This document shows positions 1 through 12,069 of a stretch of DNA of 64,000 nucleotides, piece after piece. Position 1 is the first letter of the stretch, and each line of letters opens with the position of its first letter. The position numbers were made by a program, and so were the translations under genes. The notes under the pieces are model-generated. The model saw only the letters and a program-made list of their open reading frames with translations. It did not search any database and was not told the DNA's origin. The DNA is from Prostheceraeus crozeri. Taxonomy: Eukaryota > Platyhelminthes > Polycladida > Euryleptidae. The stretch lies in contig CAJQUW010002095.1 in the NCBI GenBank assembly GCA_907163375.1, positions 744,001 to 808,000 on the forward strand. The letters are read 5' to 3'.

Positions 1-259
1 ATGATTATTTTTTCAATACATGTGCAGGTTCAATTTGACAAAATACGGTATCAAGAGATAGATCAAACAGTCAGGCTACTTTCACGGAAATCATCAGTCA
101 TAAAGTTTATAATTGAAGTCGTTATAAAATTCAACATCGCTAGAGTACAGTAATTTCAATGTCTCTCTCAAAACATGCGACGGTAAATGCTTCGGGAAGT
201 TTTTAATGTTCGCTTTCAAAACTCGTCTGCTGCTCAGAGGCGATAGACACATCCGTGAT

Positions 260-670
260 TCATCCTGAAGCATAATAACAAATATTGATCACTAAAATTT
301 CAGAAAGCATTTTCAAAATCATTGAGGGAACAGTTTGGTAATGAAATTGATATGATGATGATTGTAATTGTTGACTTCGATGATAAAAAATCGCTTCGAT
401 TGACATTGAACTTCGAGTTCTGTCAGTAATTTCATAGTCAGTTGAAATTCCGACCCTGGCCCGATTACCGGCCGATCTATGCACTGATGAATCACTCAAA
501 AGATCGTTTAGTATTGTATTCCAGAATGACGGTAGTGACTGACACCAAGTAGGCGCCATAGACATCGACGAATGATGAGTACCATTTCCCGTACGCGTGG
601 GCGGATCAGATCCAATTACTTGTCCGAGAAAATCCCAGAGACAGCCTCTCAATCCCACATGGAACTCTCA
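260..670 (-). CDS. Unassigned open reading frame, 132+ codons
   Basis: A 400-nt open frame on the minus strand in otherwise stop-rich DNA. Its first part is relatively GC-rich and encodes a polar Ser/Thr/Arg-rich peptide (GSDPPTRTGNGTHHSSMSMA, later S-A-G-N-R-A-R-V-G-I-S-T-D-Y-E). No ATG is conserved in an obvious context: the frame opens after a stop near 668, and a GTG or internal start would be needed. No domain, signal peptide or membrane segment is seen. It could be an exon of a gene on the opposite strand, a transposon remnant, or chance. Confidence 0.2.
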
Positions 671-1415
671 CAAGCCGGAAGGGAGTACTTCCCTGGAGTT
701 TGTCACTTCTCATTTCTTCCTGAGACATTTTGATTGCTAAATAATTCAAACGTGTTTGTGTTTCGGTTTCGGTTTTGTCTGATATCGGACGTGATTCGCT
801 AGGGTGTAAGTTAGATTATAAACGACTCAACAGTAATGCAAACGTCCTCTACTTGGTGTTTGCATGGAGTCTGTCTGAGAAATTCTCACCTCGTTCGCGA
901 GAGGCGAGTCTGATTGGACTCTTTGGAGAAGAGTACAAGGGAGAAATCGTCACTGTGATGAAGGCGAGCTTCACTCCAAGCGTTTAAACTTAAATAGACT
1001 GTTTTAACTTTAAACTGTTTCTATTTGATCTCGACTTCACATATCCAGGGAAAATCGACAGCATTGCAATTAATTAGATTCAGTTGGTCTCAATTAATTG
1101 ATCGTTCAAAAATTTATTGATGATGGCTAACGATTGAATGATTTCTAGCACAATTGAAATATTCTTAAGTTGTAAGAATGATGGCGTAAAGCGGTATGGA
1201 GACTAACTGAACCATGGAGTAAGCATACAGTGTGTAGACTCAAAACATGTCAGCACAGAGTAAAAATTTTATAGTAGAAGATTTATTTTTTGCGGAGATT
1301 GCGCTTCTGCGATCCAAAAAAATATTTGATCAATTTAAAAAAAGACTAACTTTTTGCAAATTATTCCTTTGTTTATATGCTAGCGATTTGGTGTCTCTAA
1401 ATAAGCAGTATCAAA

Positions 1416-1985
1416 ATGAATCATGCTAACTTGCAGCAAGTAAGCAGCTTCAAATGCCTTGGGACCTCATTAGGAAGTGATGGAAGATCCTTAACGGAAA
1501 TCAAAATAAGAATCGCTCAAGCCAAGAAGGCTTTCATGGACATCTCACACATCTTAACCAACCCAAAATTATCATTCAAGGACAGACTTGTCTTGCTGCA
1601 TGGACCTTGAGCAAAAGAGCTATTTCCATTTTAAATGCTGCAAATATGTGGTTTCTGAGAAAAATGCAGAGGATATCATATACAAGAAGAATAACAAACG
1701 AAGAAGTCTTGAAACGAGTTTGTAAGAAAAGAACCATCTCGGCAATCAGAGGAACCCAAGCAATTTTCTTCGGTCATGTCAATGAGACGAGAAGGTCTGG
1801 AGAACCTGGCGACTACCGGAAAAATTGCTGGCAAGAAGAGCAGAGGCAGACAAAGAGATAGGTGACGGACAATTTGAGTGGATGGCTGCTAAGGACACCA
1901 GCGGATCCACTGCACGATACGAGAGACAGAAAGCGGTAGCGGACCATGATCGCCCACACCCCCGGCACGGCACTTAGAAGAAGAA
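1416..1985 (+). mobile_element. LINE fragment: C-terminal part of a reverse transcriptase ORF
   Basis: The conceptual translation begins QQVSSFKCLGTSLGSDGR and continues T-E-I-K-I-R-I-A-Q-A-K-K-A-F. This is the usual thumb region after the catalytic domain of RTE/CR1/Jockey-type non-LTR elements (F-K-Y-L-G-S at that place). Further on, in shifted frames, come M-W-F-L-R-K-M-Q-R-I-S-Y-T-R-R, T-N-E-E-V-L, F-F-G-H-V and R-G-R-Q-R-D-R, the standard LINE C-terminal series. The frame changes several times and stops are present, so it is dead. The 5' part is missing. The end is a short A/G-rich tract near 1977-1990, immediately before an interspersed repeat copy. Confidence 0.85.
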
Positions 1986-1987
1986 AT

Positions 1988-2512
1988 AAGTGGTATGAAG
2001 CATGTTGGATATCAAAATGAATGAAACTTTAATAACAGGTATCTCAATTAATCGGAAATTAAGTTGATTATCAAGGAAATTTCATGAACCGCATTATAAT
2101 ACAAGTCATGGAAAAGTTGAGATCTTATATGCGCTGCTTCTTGGCTGAAATTTCACCGACATGATTTCATTATTCACTAAATTTATGCTTCATTTCTTGA
2201 ATCAGAATAGTAATGTGGACCCATGTACATCTTTTAAAGTTAATTATGATCATTGCCTTCGATTATTGCTCTTTCAGTGGCAGGTAGTTTGTGTAATGAT
2301 CACGCTTAAGAAAGTTATCTTACTAATAAGGCTGAGCACTTAAGTAAGATAGCCCATTGAACAGCAATTTTAACAAACATTACCTTTCCAAGGTTGTCAT
2401 GACATGGATGACTTGTAAAAACTATTATTCCTTATTGCTTTCCTGATCAGTCAATTCCAAGGTAATTTCTAAAAAACTGCAAAAGTTTGCTTATCTCACA
2501 TTTGTTACTAGG
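1988..2512 (+). repeat. Unnamed interspersed repeat, copy 1 (about 0.5 kb)
   Basis: By eye this segment aligns with the reverse complement of 25612-26165 along almost its whole length. Shared blocks include GTTGGATATCAAAA, CTTCTTGGCTGAAATTTCA, TAGT.ATGTGGACCCA, CAGTGGCAGGT and TATCTCACATTTG. No long reading frame is shared and no terminal inverted repeat was found. It starts directly after the LINE fragment ending near 1985, but the second copy has no LINE beside it, so it is an independent repeat or the tail of an unrecognised element. Confidence 0.75.
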
Positions 2513-3899
2513 TCTCAGCTCGAGTTCATTCAATAAAATCGAAACTGCAGGCACATTGGGGATTTAATTAATACTGAGTTGCTACTCTATGAATCACAGA
2601 ATTAGATTCATCTACGCGTGTAGGCAGATAGACAAAATATTTGATTCTGTGCTATGAACCGACTTTAATTTAAACTGCATGACGTGTTCAGGCAGACGCA
2701 TGTTACAAATAGCGATTCCATGAAAAAGGCCTATCTGCCATAAACCACTTAATCTTATTTTGCACAACGTGTCGCAGGCCGAGCTCCTTCCTCAGGCAAG
2801 AATAAAGGCTCAAATGACAAACATCGATGCGAGGTGAAGGATAAATAATTTCAGCGCAGTAGGAAGTTGATATTAAATACCTCACATCAATGTTTGTCGT
2901 TTGAACTTTTATTTTTGTCTGAGGAAGCAAGAAGCAGCAGTTGCGCAAAAAATTAAACGATTTATGACAAACTGGTAATTTTCATTGAATCATTGTTTGC
3001 GCAATTGACCAAACTCAGGGATACTGGGGAAACTAAACTTTCCTGTCTCGATTTGTTAAAATATTATTCAAGAAACTGCGACGGGCCTTTGATGTCCTGC
3101 GCCTTCTGAGGTCAATGTTAGCGCTGACCTGACATCGCGTGACTCAGAAGTTGAGGAACAGAAAGTCTACGATTAGAGAAGTGGAGTCGACTTGAAAATC
3201 GACCTGAAATGTCTCCATGTGAAGATGGACTCGGATTGTAATATAATTTGTTGGCAGTTACAACCCTGTTATTTAAGGCCCTGAAATTGACAGTGTTCAT
3301 CAAAATTTCATTCATTGAAACCGGAATTCGTCAGATCTGAAATTGGATAGAAAATCCAATTCATTTCGAGTAGGATTATCAAACTCTTATTGTAACCGGA
3401 GTTTAGTGTGATCTTTTGTTCTCCACCACGATCATTGGTTTCATTTGTCTTCAAATCGCAAATGAAATGAAAGTTGAGATCTGCTTGCATCCACGGATTG
3501 TCTAATTAGTTTAATTTGCGAAGTCTCCTAAATAATAAATGAAAAGTGCATTTAAGGACGCTATCATTAACCAAATCAGTCAATTGAGACACCCAGCTCG
3601 TTCTTTCATATTCTGTGGTTGAGGTACATAAATCAATCCGAAATATTCTCAGACGTGCTAGCTAAAACCTACGAAGTTCTTTTGACAATCAATCAATCAA
3701 TTAATGAATACGGAATGAATCAATTTATAATACTTAGATCAAAACATAAAGGACACGTCCCTGTTTCTGATCCGAATCCTAACCCCTGGATTCTACGCAC
3801 ACCTATTCATCTAGAAAGAGTAATACAGTTCCCCCTGGAAATAATGACCCGTTATAATGATGGCCTGACGATAATGTAAGCATAAAAGACTGCAGTCCC

Positions 3900-4360
3900 G
3901 CGATGGAACCGGGTCACGGTTGTCACCAGGTGACCCAAAATCTTTGCTTGTATTTATTTAAGTTGCATGTTGAATCTGGCGGAGAAAGGAGATAGTACAT
4001 AGTTTACTGAACTTGAAAAGCTTAATCTTATAATAATCTTAATAATAATGATTAATAGCTACATGCCAGGGACTACAATGCGCCCAAAGAGGATTTACGG
4101 AAGCCAAAAGACGTTGTGTATTGTACTGGCTCCATTGCCCTGTGGTTGTGCTTCATAGGTTGCAACGGAGGTCTTGGTGTGAACCTTAACGTTGACGTTG
4201 TCATCCTGTAGCAAGAACAAAAGAATGAAGCTTCTGCAGATAGGGGTGCTATAGAAATTAATTAAAACAACGAAAATAAATAAAAACCGGGTCACCATGT
4301 ATGAACACTGACCCGGCGCAAAGTAGTGACCCAATTGACCCGGTTCCATTGCTGCTACAG
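3900..4360. repeat. Inverted-repeat segment rich in GGGTCA/TGACCC
   Basis: The left end contains ATGGAACCGGGTCAC (about 3903-3917) and the right end the inverse TTGACCCGGTTCCAT (about 4336-4350). Further GGGTCA and TGACCC copies lie just inside each end (for example near 3931, 4291, 4309 and 4329). This looks like a foldback or MITE-type DNA element of about 450 bp, but a clear target duplication was not found. Confidence 0.45.
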
Positions 4361-4857
4361 ACTGCCAATTCACCTAGGCAGTTGGCATAGAACAGGAAGA
4401 TTTCCTCAGATTTAAACAATTTAAGCACTGAATTCCTTGACAACCATTGACGTTGCACATCATCCTACAAGGATTCTTTTTATCCTAAACAATATTGCAG
4501 GTGAATGTAGGAGAACGCCATAAGGAAGATTCTAGCTTCCCTCAACCATTTGTACCCTGATAACCAGTTTTTGGTCGTTACGTCATTGGTCGCAGTCCTC
4601 AACTAATTCTTAATTTAATATGAATGATTTCTTCTTTCGTATGGCATTTAGAATCATGAGGAATTTTTTTATCACACTTTTCATGATTTTGAGCACATTT
4701 TAAATGTCGCATCAGAAGTCTCAGGCATATACTTGTCCCACAGCTGAGTAGTACCGGTGCATCCCGTAGTACGGGAAAACTCCCGTGGCAAGAGGACCGT
4801 TTGAAGTCTCATACGATTTGGGGAGGAGTTGTCGACACCATTGTGACCTACCAATCG

Positions 4858-5042
4858 TACGACTCGACGTGGGATTTGGTTTAGAAGTTCCAAGGTCAGT
4901 CCGAGAGCTTCCGGAACACACAGGTGTTCCACTTGCGTCCGGATTCTTTCTTTGCAGGCAGCGAGCAGCATAGAATCGATTGGCAATACGAGGCTCCATC
5001 GGTTTGAGCCAAGTGAATCCCTGAATTAGTTCATCTGAATCC
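4858..5042 (-). CDS. Possible unassigned minus-strand exon
   Basis: On the minus strand, CCGCTTTTTGTCTCAG precedes 61 open codons starting DSDELIQGFTWLKPMEPRIA and continuing N-R-F-Y-A-A-R-C-L-Q-R-K-N-P-D-A-S-G. A GTAGGT that could act as a weak donor follows. GC content is above background. The frame stays open to 4721 if not spliced. No family is recognised. It may equally be part of an old mobile element; H-V-D-T-L-Y-R-K-P-T-K in the same frame upstream resembles reverse transcriptase tails. Confidence 0.22.
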
Positions 5043-6172
5043 TGAGACAAAAAGCGGCATTGAGCTAATTGAATTGTATCCGACAACGAATAGTCACTCT
5101 GTGACTTTGTGGGTTTTCTATATAGTGTATCTACGTGCAAATGTCAATTTTCGATATGAAGAACGAAAAATTCCGGCATTAGATGCAAATTCTTGATCCT
5201 CATGACTGAGCAAGGTTTCTACAACTGACTTTTGATATGAACAACGTATCCTCCGATGCAGGTGACCGACTCAAGTTTGATCTGATGCTATCCTGTAGCG
5301 TGAGGATTTCCTGCAATTTCTTATCGAAATCCAACAACAAACTTGATGACGTGATTTTCGTTCTTTTTTATGTGGGATATTCTCATATTCAAGAGCATGC
5401 TCATACATAAGATGAATCCACCATCTAAAACAAACCAACATACCTCCGATAGAAATCTCCCATCGTTAGGTACCAATTTCTGCACTTTCGTCTTAATTTT
5501 CTCTGATCTTAAGTTTTTCCTCTCTTTTGATCGTCTATCTGCACACAACAATAAGCTTGATTTCATCTTAATCTTTGCTATTTTCTCTCAAATTGATGGA
5601 AGGAACTTTGTTATCAACTCACACACTTTCTCATACTCCAAAGTTTGGGAATCCACACGTTTTCCTCCTGTTTGAGAGTAATCAGACGTACTACAAGCAC
5701 ATTGATCATCGCAAAAGGTCGGCGCTTCGTGATGATGAAGCTCCATCCCACTTCCCTCTTAGACAGCGGCTCCGCTGTTTGATGAGAATGGGTGATGTCG
5801 GAGGTCAGTGAACGTTCGTCAAGGTTAGTAGGTCACAGCATGTGTGGAGGCATGGAATGGTGGAGGCAAATTACATCCCATCCGGCGGCATTGAACTGGT
5901 AACTCAACTATCATTTGCACTTGATGTTATATATTACTGAAATAAAAACCTTCGAAATGAGTGAATTGTGAGTGTTATTTTGTAATGCTCGATAAAGATA
6001 TAGCATGTAGAAAAGACTTAAACTAAATACCGGTATAGCAATTGTTACTCGATAGCAAAACAAGAATATTTTCAAATTAAGATTTGAATTCATTAACTTC
6101 GCTTGATTGGAATCATCTCAATCTATATCCGAATTTGTATATTCGAAGACGCAATGGATCTGAAATGCATGC

Positions 6173-7110
6173 GATGTGACCAGACGTCCTCGTTTTACCG
6201 GGACAGTCCCGGATTGGGTGCATTTGTCCCTGCTCAGACAAATGTCCCGATTTCGCATTATCTGTGAGCTAAAATTCAATTTTAGCATGTTTTTAGGTTT
6301 CATCCATTTAAAAAGTTAGATATTGCTCTATATATAAAGATCTCTTTGCGATGGCAATGTTATAATCGGAAAGGTGATTCATTATATAGAAGTTCATGAA
6401 CACAGAAGCACACTTTTATATAAAGATGAAATATAAACGGCTTCTCTCAGACGCAATATACACACAATATAAGATATAAAATACACTCCATTGCATTTAT
6501 TGTTAATGGACTAACAATAGCCCATTATCAAAATAGTATAGAATTGATGATTTGATAACGTAAGTTATTGGAAAAAATAGACAACAAAATCAACAAACAG
6601 AAATAGAGTGCACAAACAGATACACTGCATGGATGAATGTGTAATAATAATAATAACTGTATTTGAAGGATTTTCGGATAAGACAAGTTAAAGTTACAGA
6701 GAATGCACTACAAATACAAAGCCTATTTCGGGCTCAAACAAATCTGTGGATGCATGAAAATAGAACGTTGCACGCATATGTAGTAAGAATCTGGTATTGA
6801 ACATACGTGAAAGTAGCGAGGAAGTAAGCAATTGATAGAAGAATACAGAATTAAAGAAAATACTAAAAAATACTGAAAATGGCAAGAGCATTCGGCAAAA
6901 GGTTATGTATTGAAAGCTAAGATTCCATGATTGCTGTAGAGTGGGCTTGACGCTGTTGCTTGCGTTTGACACGGCATGCTAAAATTCGCTGCCTCTGTTA
7001 ACACCGATCATATTTTCTAAAACAATGCGCAGATAACAGGAACACCTATAGTCCATCTATCATACTTTGTGAGTTGTCCCGGTTTTGGTTGAAAAAAGCA
7101 GGTCACCATA
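6173..7110. mobile_element. Degenerate hAT-like DNA element
   Basis: The left end reads GATGTGACCAGACGTCCTCG followed by paired GGGACAGTCCCGG blocks. The right end is GTTGTCCCGGTTTTGG then AAAAAAGCAGGTCACCATA. Inverted ends with T-G-G-T-G-A-C-C-A-G-A-C-G-T-C-C and GTCCCGG repeats belong to a widespread family of short hAT-type elements, recognised here from memory. No transposase is encoded. The interior (about 6300-7050) is ordinary AT-rich sequence. Confidence 0.5.
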
Positions 7111-7823
7111 CTCTAAGCATGACTTAGTTTTCTTGCATAAAAAGATAATTAATTAATTTTACAGTAGTTCAAAAAAGGAGCGTAGCGCTCCGCCTGTTGA
7201 GCGTTGTTAGAGAGATTTATAACGAGCGAACAGGAGTAAGTGTTATTACTTCATTCTCGGAAGTTTGCTCAAAGATCTTGCTACCTCACCAGCAATAGTG
7301 ACAGTAATTTTATGAAATATTAAATTGATTATTGTTGGGCTGTAGCAACTAGCATAAACTGCTAGCATGCATTGGAAAAGCTTGAGTTCACTGCTTAACT
7401 TCGAACTTATGTACTGGTGCTCAGCAGCATTGTGACTGATCTAGATCATCAGAATGGCCGTGGGTTTCAGTCCTGCCAGGTGATCATCTTTTAGACGGCA
7501 ATTTTAGACTAATATTTATTCATTTCGGTCTGATCACTAAAATATAAAAAATTACTTATGGCATTTTAGTCAACAGATGTGGCTAGCATTCCCTGCCTGA
7601 AGTAACTGACATACACATAACAGTAAATTAGTTACAAAACGTACTTTTGATCAGACTTTTCAGACATTAACGTAAATTAAGTCTCTGAGGTTTATCCTAT
7701 GTTTTCATTAAATTTTTGCGTTATCAATATCGGCAGATTTTACATACATGTATTTTACATTATTGTTGGTATTGCGTTAGTGTTGCGCATGCGCTAGTGG
7801 TCTCTGGGGCACAGTAGCTAGCA

Positions 7824-8524
7824 CAGTGTTTTATCCACTCCTAGTGGTTCAGGGGGGAATTTTCCTTAAGGGGGTTCTGAAAGTTCATGTATCTCATCAG
7901 GCAATGAGAAATTGTAATTCCTGATGCACAATATAAATGGGCCTCTACATATGACATGACATGTCTACATGACATTTAGGCCTATAATTTCGAGACGATA
8001 GAAATGTTTTTAAATTGTAACTTTTAGCAAATCACTTGTTGCAGATTAATGATTACTTTATTGTCTGAAAGTTATTTATTTGCTTAGCACTTTCACATAA
8101 TGTAGAAAAATAGTCATTACACTATAAAAGCTCATTTTTTCAAAAACACAGGAAGAAGGATAAGATAAAATGTTATTGTTTACTGACTGGAATTTGCAAT
8201 CGTCTGACCTTGCTCAATGCCAGAGTTTCACAATTGAAATGGTCAATCTTGGATCCCTCAATGCTGACCAACATTGCATCGCGGAAATGATGCGGCAACA
8301 GTCTTTGTCTTCAGCGGGTTGTGACTCGCGGCTCGCGAGTGAAACCGCGGTCTGCAGCCAGCGGAGCGTCACTAAAGCGATTTAAAAACAAAAGGCAATC
8401 TTAAATATTTGCAGCTACATCCTGCATCTAGTGTATGATTTTAGTTATGTCTTCCATCATAGGGGGGGAGAATTCTGACATTTAGGGGGGAAGTTCCCCC
8501 AAAACAGGGCTAGATAAAACACTG
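7824..8524. mobile_element. Non-autonomous hAT element (701 bp)
   Basis: The termini are CAGTGTTTTATC at 7824 and its inverse GATAAAACACTG ending at 8524. They are flanked by AGCTAGCA (7816-7823) and GGCCAGCA (8525-8532), an 8-bp duplication kept at 6 of 8 positions. CAGTG termini with an 8-bp duplication define hAT elements. G-rich blocks (GGGGGGAA, GGGGGGAAGTTCCCCC) lie just inside both ends. No transposase is present, and the short ORF at 8170-8385 shows no recognised domain. Confidence 0.8.
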
Positions 8525-9028
8525 GGCCAGCATGACACGATGTAGCTCGTATAAGATTTCAAAAAGAATAATGACCACCAAAAAAATGGACACCACAAAA
8601 TATACTTAACGCAGCATGACAGCCTTCATAAAACCCATCATTATGATTCAAGTATGCGCCATTTTCGCTGAATCAAAACCGAAATATCGATGAAAATTAG
8701 TGGAACATGACAATGATGAAATTATTGATCAAATGGACATATGCGACAATTAGAAACAAATACCAACTGTGAAATATTTCGATCAGTCGACAGATCGGAC
8801 GATGAGTCACTCCCTGTCTAATCTAATGGGCTTTTGTATCCGTTTGGCCGGGGATTTTTGTTGATGACCTGTACTAGGACAGTTTTGTGACTCATCTTCA
8901 CAAGAGCTAGTTTGGGAGTGATAAAGGCGCCGGTTTGATGGATCGCGAGGTTGGGAGAGGCGGGATAGTCCGAGAATGTGAACACAGCTCAGCTATCGTG
9001 AGAATCAACCGTCTTTTTTCTATTTCAG

Positions 9029-9081
9029 CCAATGAGAAAGTTCAGGATATCCGTTCGAAGCCAAAGAGTCCTTCACAAATG
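9029..9081 (+). CDS. NAV: NAV exon: CH domain, middle segment
   Basis: A 53-nt microexon. A pyrimidine-rich tract and CAG precede it (ending at 9028) and GTGAGT follows it (9082). The first two bases finish a codon begun upstream; xCC would be Ala if the upstream base is G, as in the vertebrate V-A-N-E-K. The next 17 codons read NEKVQDIRSKPKSPSQM, which lines up residue by residue with NEKIEDINGCPKNRSQM of vertebrate NAV CH domains. The exon ends on a codon boundary. The preceding exon, with the I-Y-T-D-W-A-N start of the CH domain, was looked for upstream in 1-9028 and not seen, so it probably lies outside the window. The identification rests on remembered family sequence and on joining in frame to the next exon. 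Confidence 0.82.
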
Positions 9082-10091
9082 GTGAGTTTCTTGTTGTATG
9101 TTTCTCTTGAATTGCTTGAATCAGCAGCTCTCATAAATAGTCGTTCATAGTACTCTCATTTTCTGATTTCATGCCATAAGATCGGAGCTAGCGCTAGCAA
9201 ACTCGATAGTTATAACGTGACTGTGTTTTCCATTTCTCCCTGCTACAAATAATGCAGTTTATAGGGACTAGGGAATTGTTTTAAGGAGAATAATGCAGAA
9301 AATGCTTACATGTATGAAATAGAATGATTTTTTTTCTTCAAACTCTCAAACTATAATCAGATTATTTGTGAAACGTGAACAAAGCTAATAAGTCAACAAT
9401 AGGATACGTCGACCAATTGTAGACCGATATGTGACAGAACAATTACTGGCAGGGTGGCTCTGCGAGTGGTCCTGTCATTAGATTAAGATTGTGATATGTC
9501 TAACAACATGCTAATTAAGATATTTTAATTGGTTTATTGTATATAACAGATTATTGGTGGTATACGTATAGACTCACTAATTCATTTGTGCATAGAAACC
9601 AAATCTATAATGCACCTGCCCTGCATGTGCCATTAGTTAACTTCTGTACAAATTTTAATGAATCCGAGAGAATTGTGATAAGAACAATAAATTTGATTTG
9701 CTTTAATCATTTAGAATTTAAAATTGAATTTAAATGTCTAGTGTAACTGTCAAAGTGGCATTGACATGGATGATCATCTACATGAAAACACAACAAAATG
9801 GAGCTGAAAATTAATGTCAATAAATCAAAGCTAATATAAATTGCAATTTTCTCTCTTGCACGTTGACTGGCATAATGGCTTTCTTGATTCCATCAGTAAT
9901 TATGTCGTATGAATTCATGGAAACATGCTTAGTAAAGTGGAACTTACGGGTGTCGAATCGACTGAAACCGGGACTTGAAATTCAGATAATGAAGGTACTT
10001 CAAACTACAGCAAAAACAGGTCTTACTGTAATATGCTGCTCACCATTAACGTAATGGTGTACATGCAGTGGCGGTAGCAGTTAATCGATTC

Positions 10092-10109
10092 CGCACGATT
10101 AATCGTGCG
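10092..10109. repeat. 18-bp perfect palindrome
   Basis: CGCACGATTAATCGTGCG, fully self-complementary, 18 bp downstream of CAGTGGCGGTAGC (a hAT-end-like sequence). No second end was found, so no element is called. Confidence 0.6.
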
Positions 10110-11039
10110 ACGTAATCAATCGCGTGATTCTTGAATGACCAGTAATCGTGCTATCTTTTGTGCAATGTGACTTCTCAATGAAATTTGTATGATGATGTTA
10201 AATAATGTTTCGATTCACTCTTTCAACGTTTGAGATAATTTCGATGCACGGATGCTCGTAAATGAGATCATCCATAGCTAGACAGAATTGCCGTGTGACG
10301 CGATTTTTCATTCCCATGAAATAGTAGATCTCTATGGGAGGCACCCCACCCCAAAGGAATGTATTAATTTATACAATAGCGTTAGACACATTTGCAAGCA
10401 TATTTAATAGATCATACTAGATCCCTATCATATTATGTCTCCGTATTGAAATCATATAAAAACAAATTGATAACAATGTGCATTAATGTCTGATTTCCAT
10501 TTAATATGCACACTATGAGCATGCCCGGTAACAATTCCACTATCATTTAGGCCATACATGCATGTGATGCAAATTTGCTGATTTGCCCAGACATTTAGAG
10601 AATATAACAAGTTTGTATTTAAGTAAAAACTCCTGTGTATATTCATGGCCACGCTTGTTCTCTCGTGAACTACAACAAGTGATGCATACATTCAATGTTC
10701 AATATCACAATCTTTCATTAAATTCCACTCACACGAATACGGACATCTCAGATCTAAAAGAGTTGATTCATAGATATCTCACGAGCCTGCAACGCATAAT
10801 AAATCGTGTCCAATACAATAATGCAATGTAAAATCTTCATGACACAGTGGAATATCCATCAGAAATAAAATAAAAATAAAACAATTATAACAGCGGAATG
10901 GAAAAAATTAAAGGATCAAAAAATAAATAAATAAATGCAAGACACGTATAACCGATAATCAATTAACATACAAAGAAATGACGCTAAGTAAAATACACCA
11001 AAAATCAATAGTACAACATTAAAAGCTATACGGATAAAT

Positions 11040-11100
11040 GAAGTTAAAATAAATAAATAAATAAATAATAAATTAAAAATCAAATAAATAATAATATATT
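11040..11100. repeat. AAAT-rich simple sequence
   Basis: Tandem AAAT units and related A/T runs extend from about 10860 to 11100, next to the Penelope-like element. Similar short simple repeats occur at 6646-6660 (AAT), 18140-18220 (AT/ATT) and 23532-23545 (AG). Confidence 0.8.
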
Positions 11101-11140
11101 AAAACTCAAATAGATTAGTTAATACTGAAGATCCAGTACA

Positions 11141-11183
11141 TTAATACTGATGAAGTGGATTACTGATACAGAAAATAGAATAC
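11141..11183 (+). repeat. Terminal repeat of the Penelope-like element, 3' side
   Basis: The 43 bases are identical to the reverse complement of 12070-12112. A partial echo (TTAATACTGAAGATCCAGT) lies just outside at about 11119-11137. Confidence 0.9.
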
Positions 11184-11207
11184 TGTTAATATAAGTATAA
11201 CATACAT

Positions 11208-12040
11208 TTAGCAAAGTCTCAAATTGTAAAGTCTATCCTTTTGAATACACAAAGATGGATTTCGTCGTCTAATAGTCACACTTTCTGCTACACTTAGCTG
11301 GAAGGTTGTTCTATGAAACTTCTCAACTGTAAAACCCTTTTCATCCTGGCTAATGACTGCTCCCTTCTCAGAACAAGTCATCAAATGTCTAGTAATAGCT
11401 GAAGATGGGAGCTTGGATGATCTCGGTCGGGAATTCGACGTTTTGAGCCAGTTTGGAATGTGTTCGTTACGACGAGAATTAAGACATCTTTCAGTCCGGC
11501 TGATGTACCTTGCTCCGCAAGGACAATCAAATGAATAAATAACTTGAGGTTTTCGGTCGTTTGGAACGATGTCTTTTGTAGAAGTCGGAGCTAACGTTCT
11601 AGTACGAAAAACAGGAATGGCGGTAACACAATAATATGCATTGGTGATGTCTCGACAAATCTTCTTTGAAATGATTTCACTAACGGTACCATAGTATTCC
11701 ATGTCGAAGTAAACTTTCTTTTTTTCTACTGTCGGAATGTTTCTGCGAATATTCTGGGAGTGCTTCTCAATGAACCAATCTGGATATCCATTGTCTTTCA
11801 ATGTATGTTTGAGGAAGGAAATTTCTTTTGGCAAATGGTCATCAGAGCATAAATCTCTAGCCCGCTGGAAAAGAGTCATCACAAGGTTTCGCTTGTACCG
11901 TTTTGGGCAGAATGATTGATAATTTGCGTAGAGACCAGAAAACGTATCTTTCCTGTATATAGAAGTAGAAATTTTTCGACCGGAAATGTGAAGTTTTACA
12001 TCCAGGAAATGTTCTGCATTCTCCCATTCTCCCTTGTGAA
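11208..12040 (-). CDS. Penelope-like RT C-terminus plus GIY-YIG endonuclease (fragment)
   Basis: Reading downward from about 12040, the frame opens with E-N-A-E-H-F-L-D-V-K-L, then S-T-S-I-Y-R-K-D-T-F-S-G-L-Y and Y-Q-S-F-C-P-K-R-Y-K. These are the final reverse transcriptase motifs of Penelope-like elements (F-L-D-V; Y-R-K-x-T-F-T-G). A linker with D-N-G-Y-P-D-W-F-I-E follows. The GIY-YIG nuclease begins at VIYSFDCPCGARYISRTERC and continues N-S-R-R-N-E-H, then A-I-T-R-H. The C-terminus has A-E-S-V-T-I-R-R-R-N-P-S-L-C-I-Q-K-D-R-L-Y-N-L-R. About 270 codons stay open, suggesting moderate age. The palm domain is absent, so it cannot work alone. Confidence 0.87.
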
Positions 12041-12069
12041 TGTGATAGCGTGATGAAGATTATTGCATC

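Larger units (their letters stand above)
1..9028 (+). other. Upstream NAV intron or 5' region
   Basis: This should be intron if the first half of the CH domain lies upstream of the window. It holds the LINE and repeat copy 1, an inverted-repeat segment and two hAT elements. 670-1415, 2513-3899, 5150-6172 and 8533-9028 show nothing supported. 5690-5890 has raised GC (an L-R-Q-R-L-R-C-L-M-R-M-G-D-V-G-G frame followed by GTCAGT) but no match to any family I know. Confidence 0.6.

Noticed and set aside
5690-5890. GC-raised segment followed by GTCAGT, considered as a 5' NAV exon
   Set aside because: The peptide does not resemble the CH N-terminus, and the phase or acceptor could not be established.
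7170-7184. GGAGCGTAGCGCTCC inverted repeat as a terminator or regulatory hairpin
   Set aside because: Short, isolated and inside a decayed hAT-like region or its flank; no transcription unit ends here.
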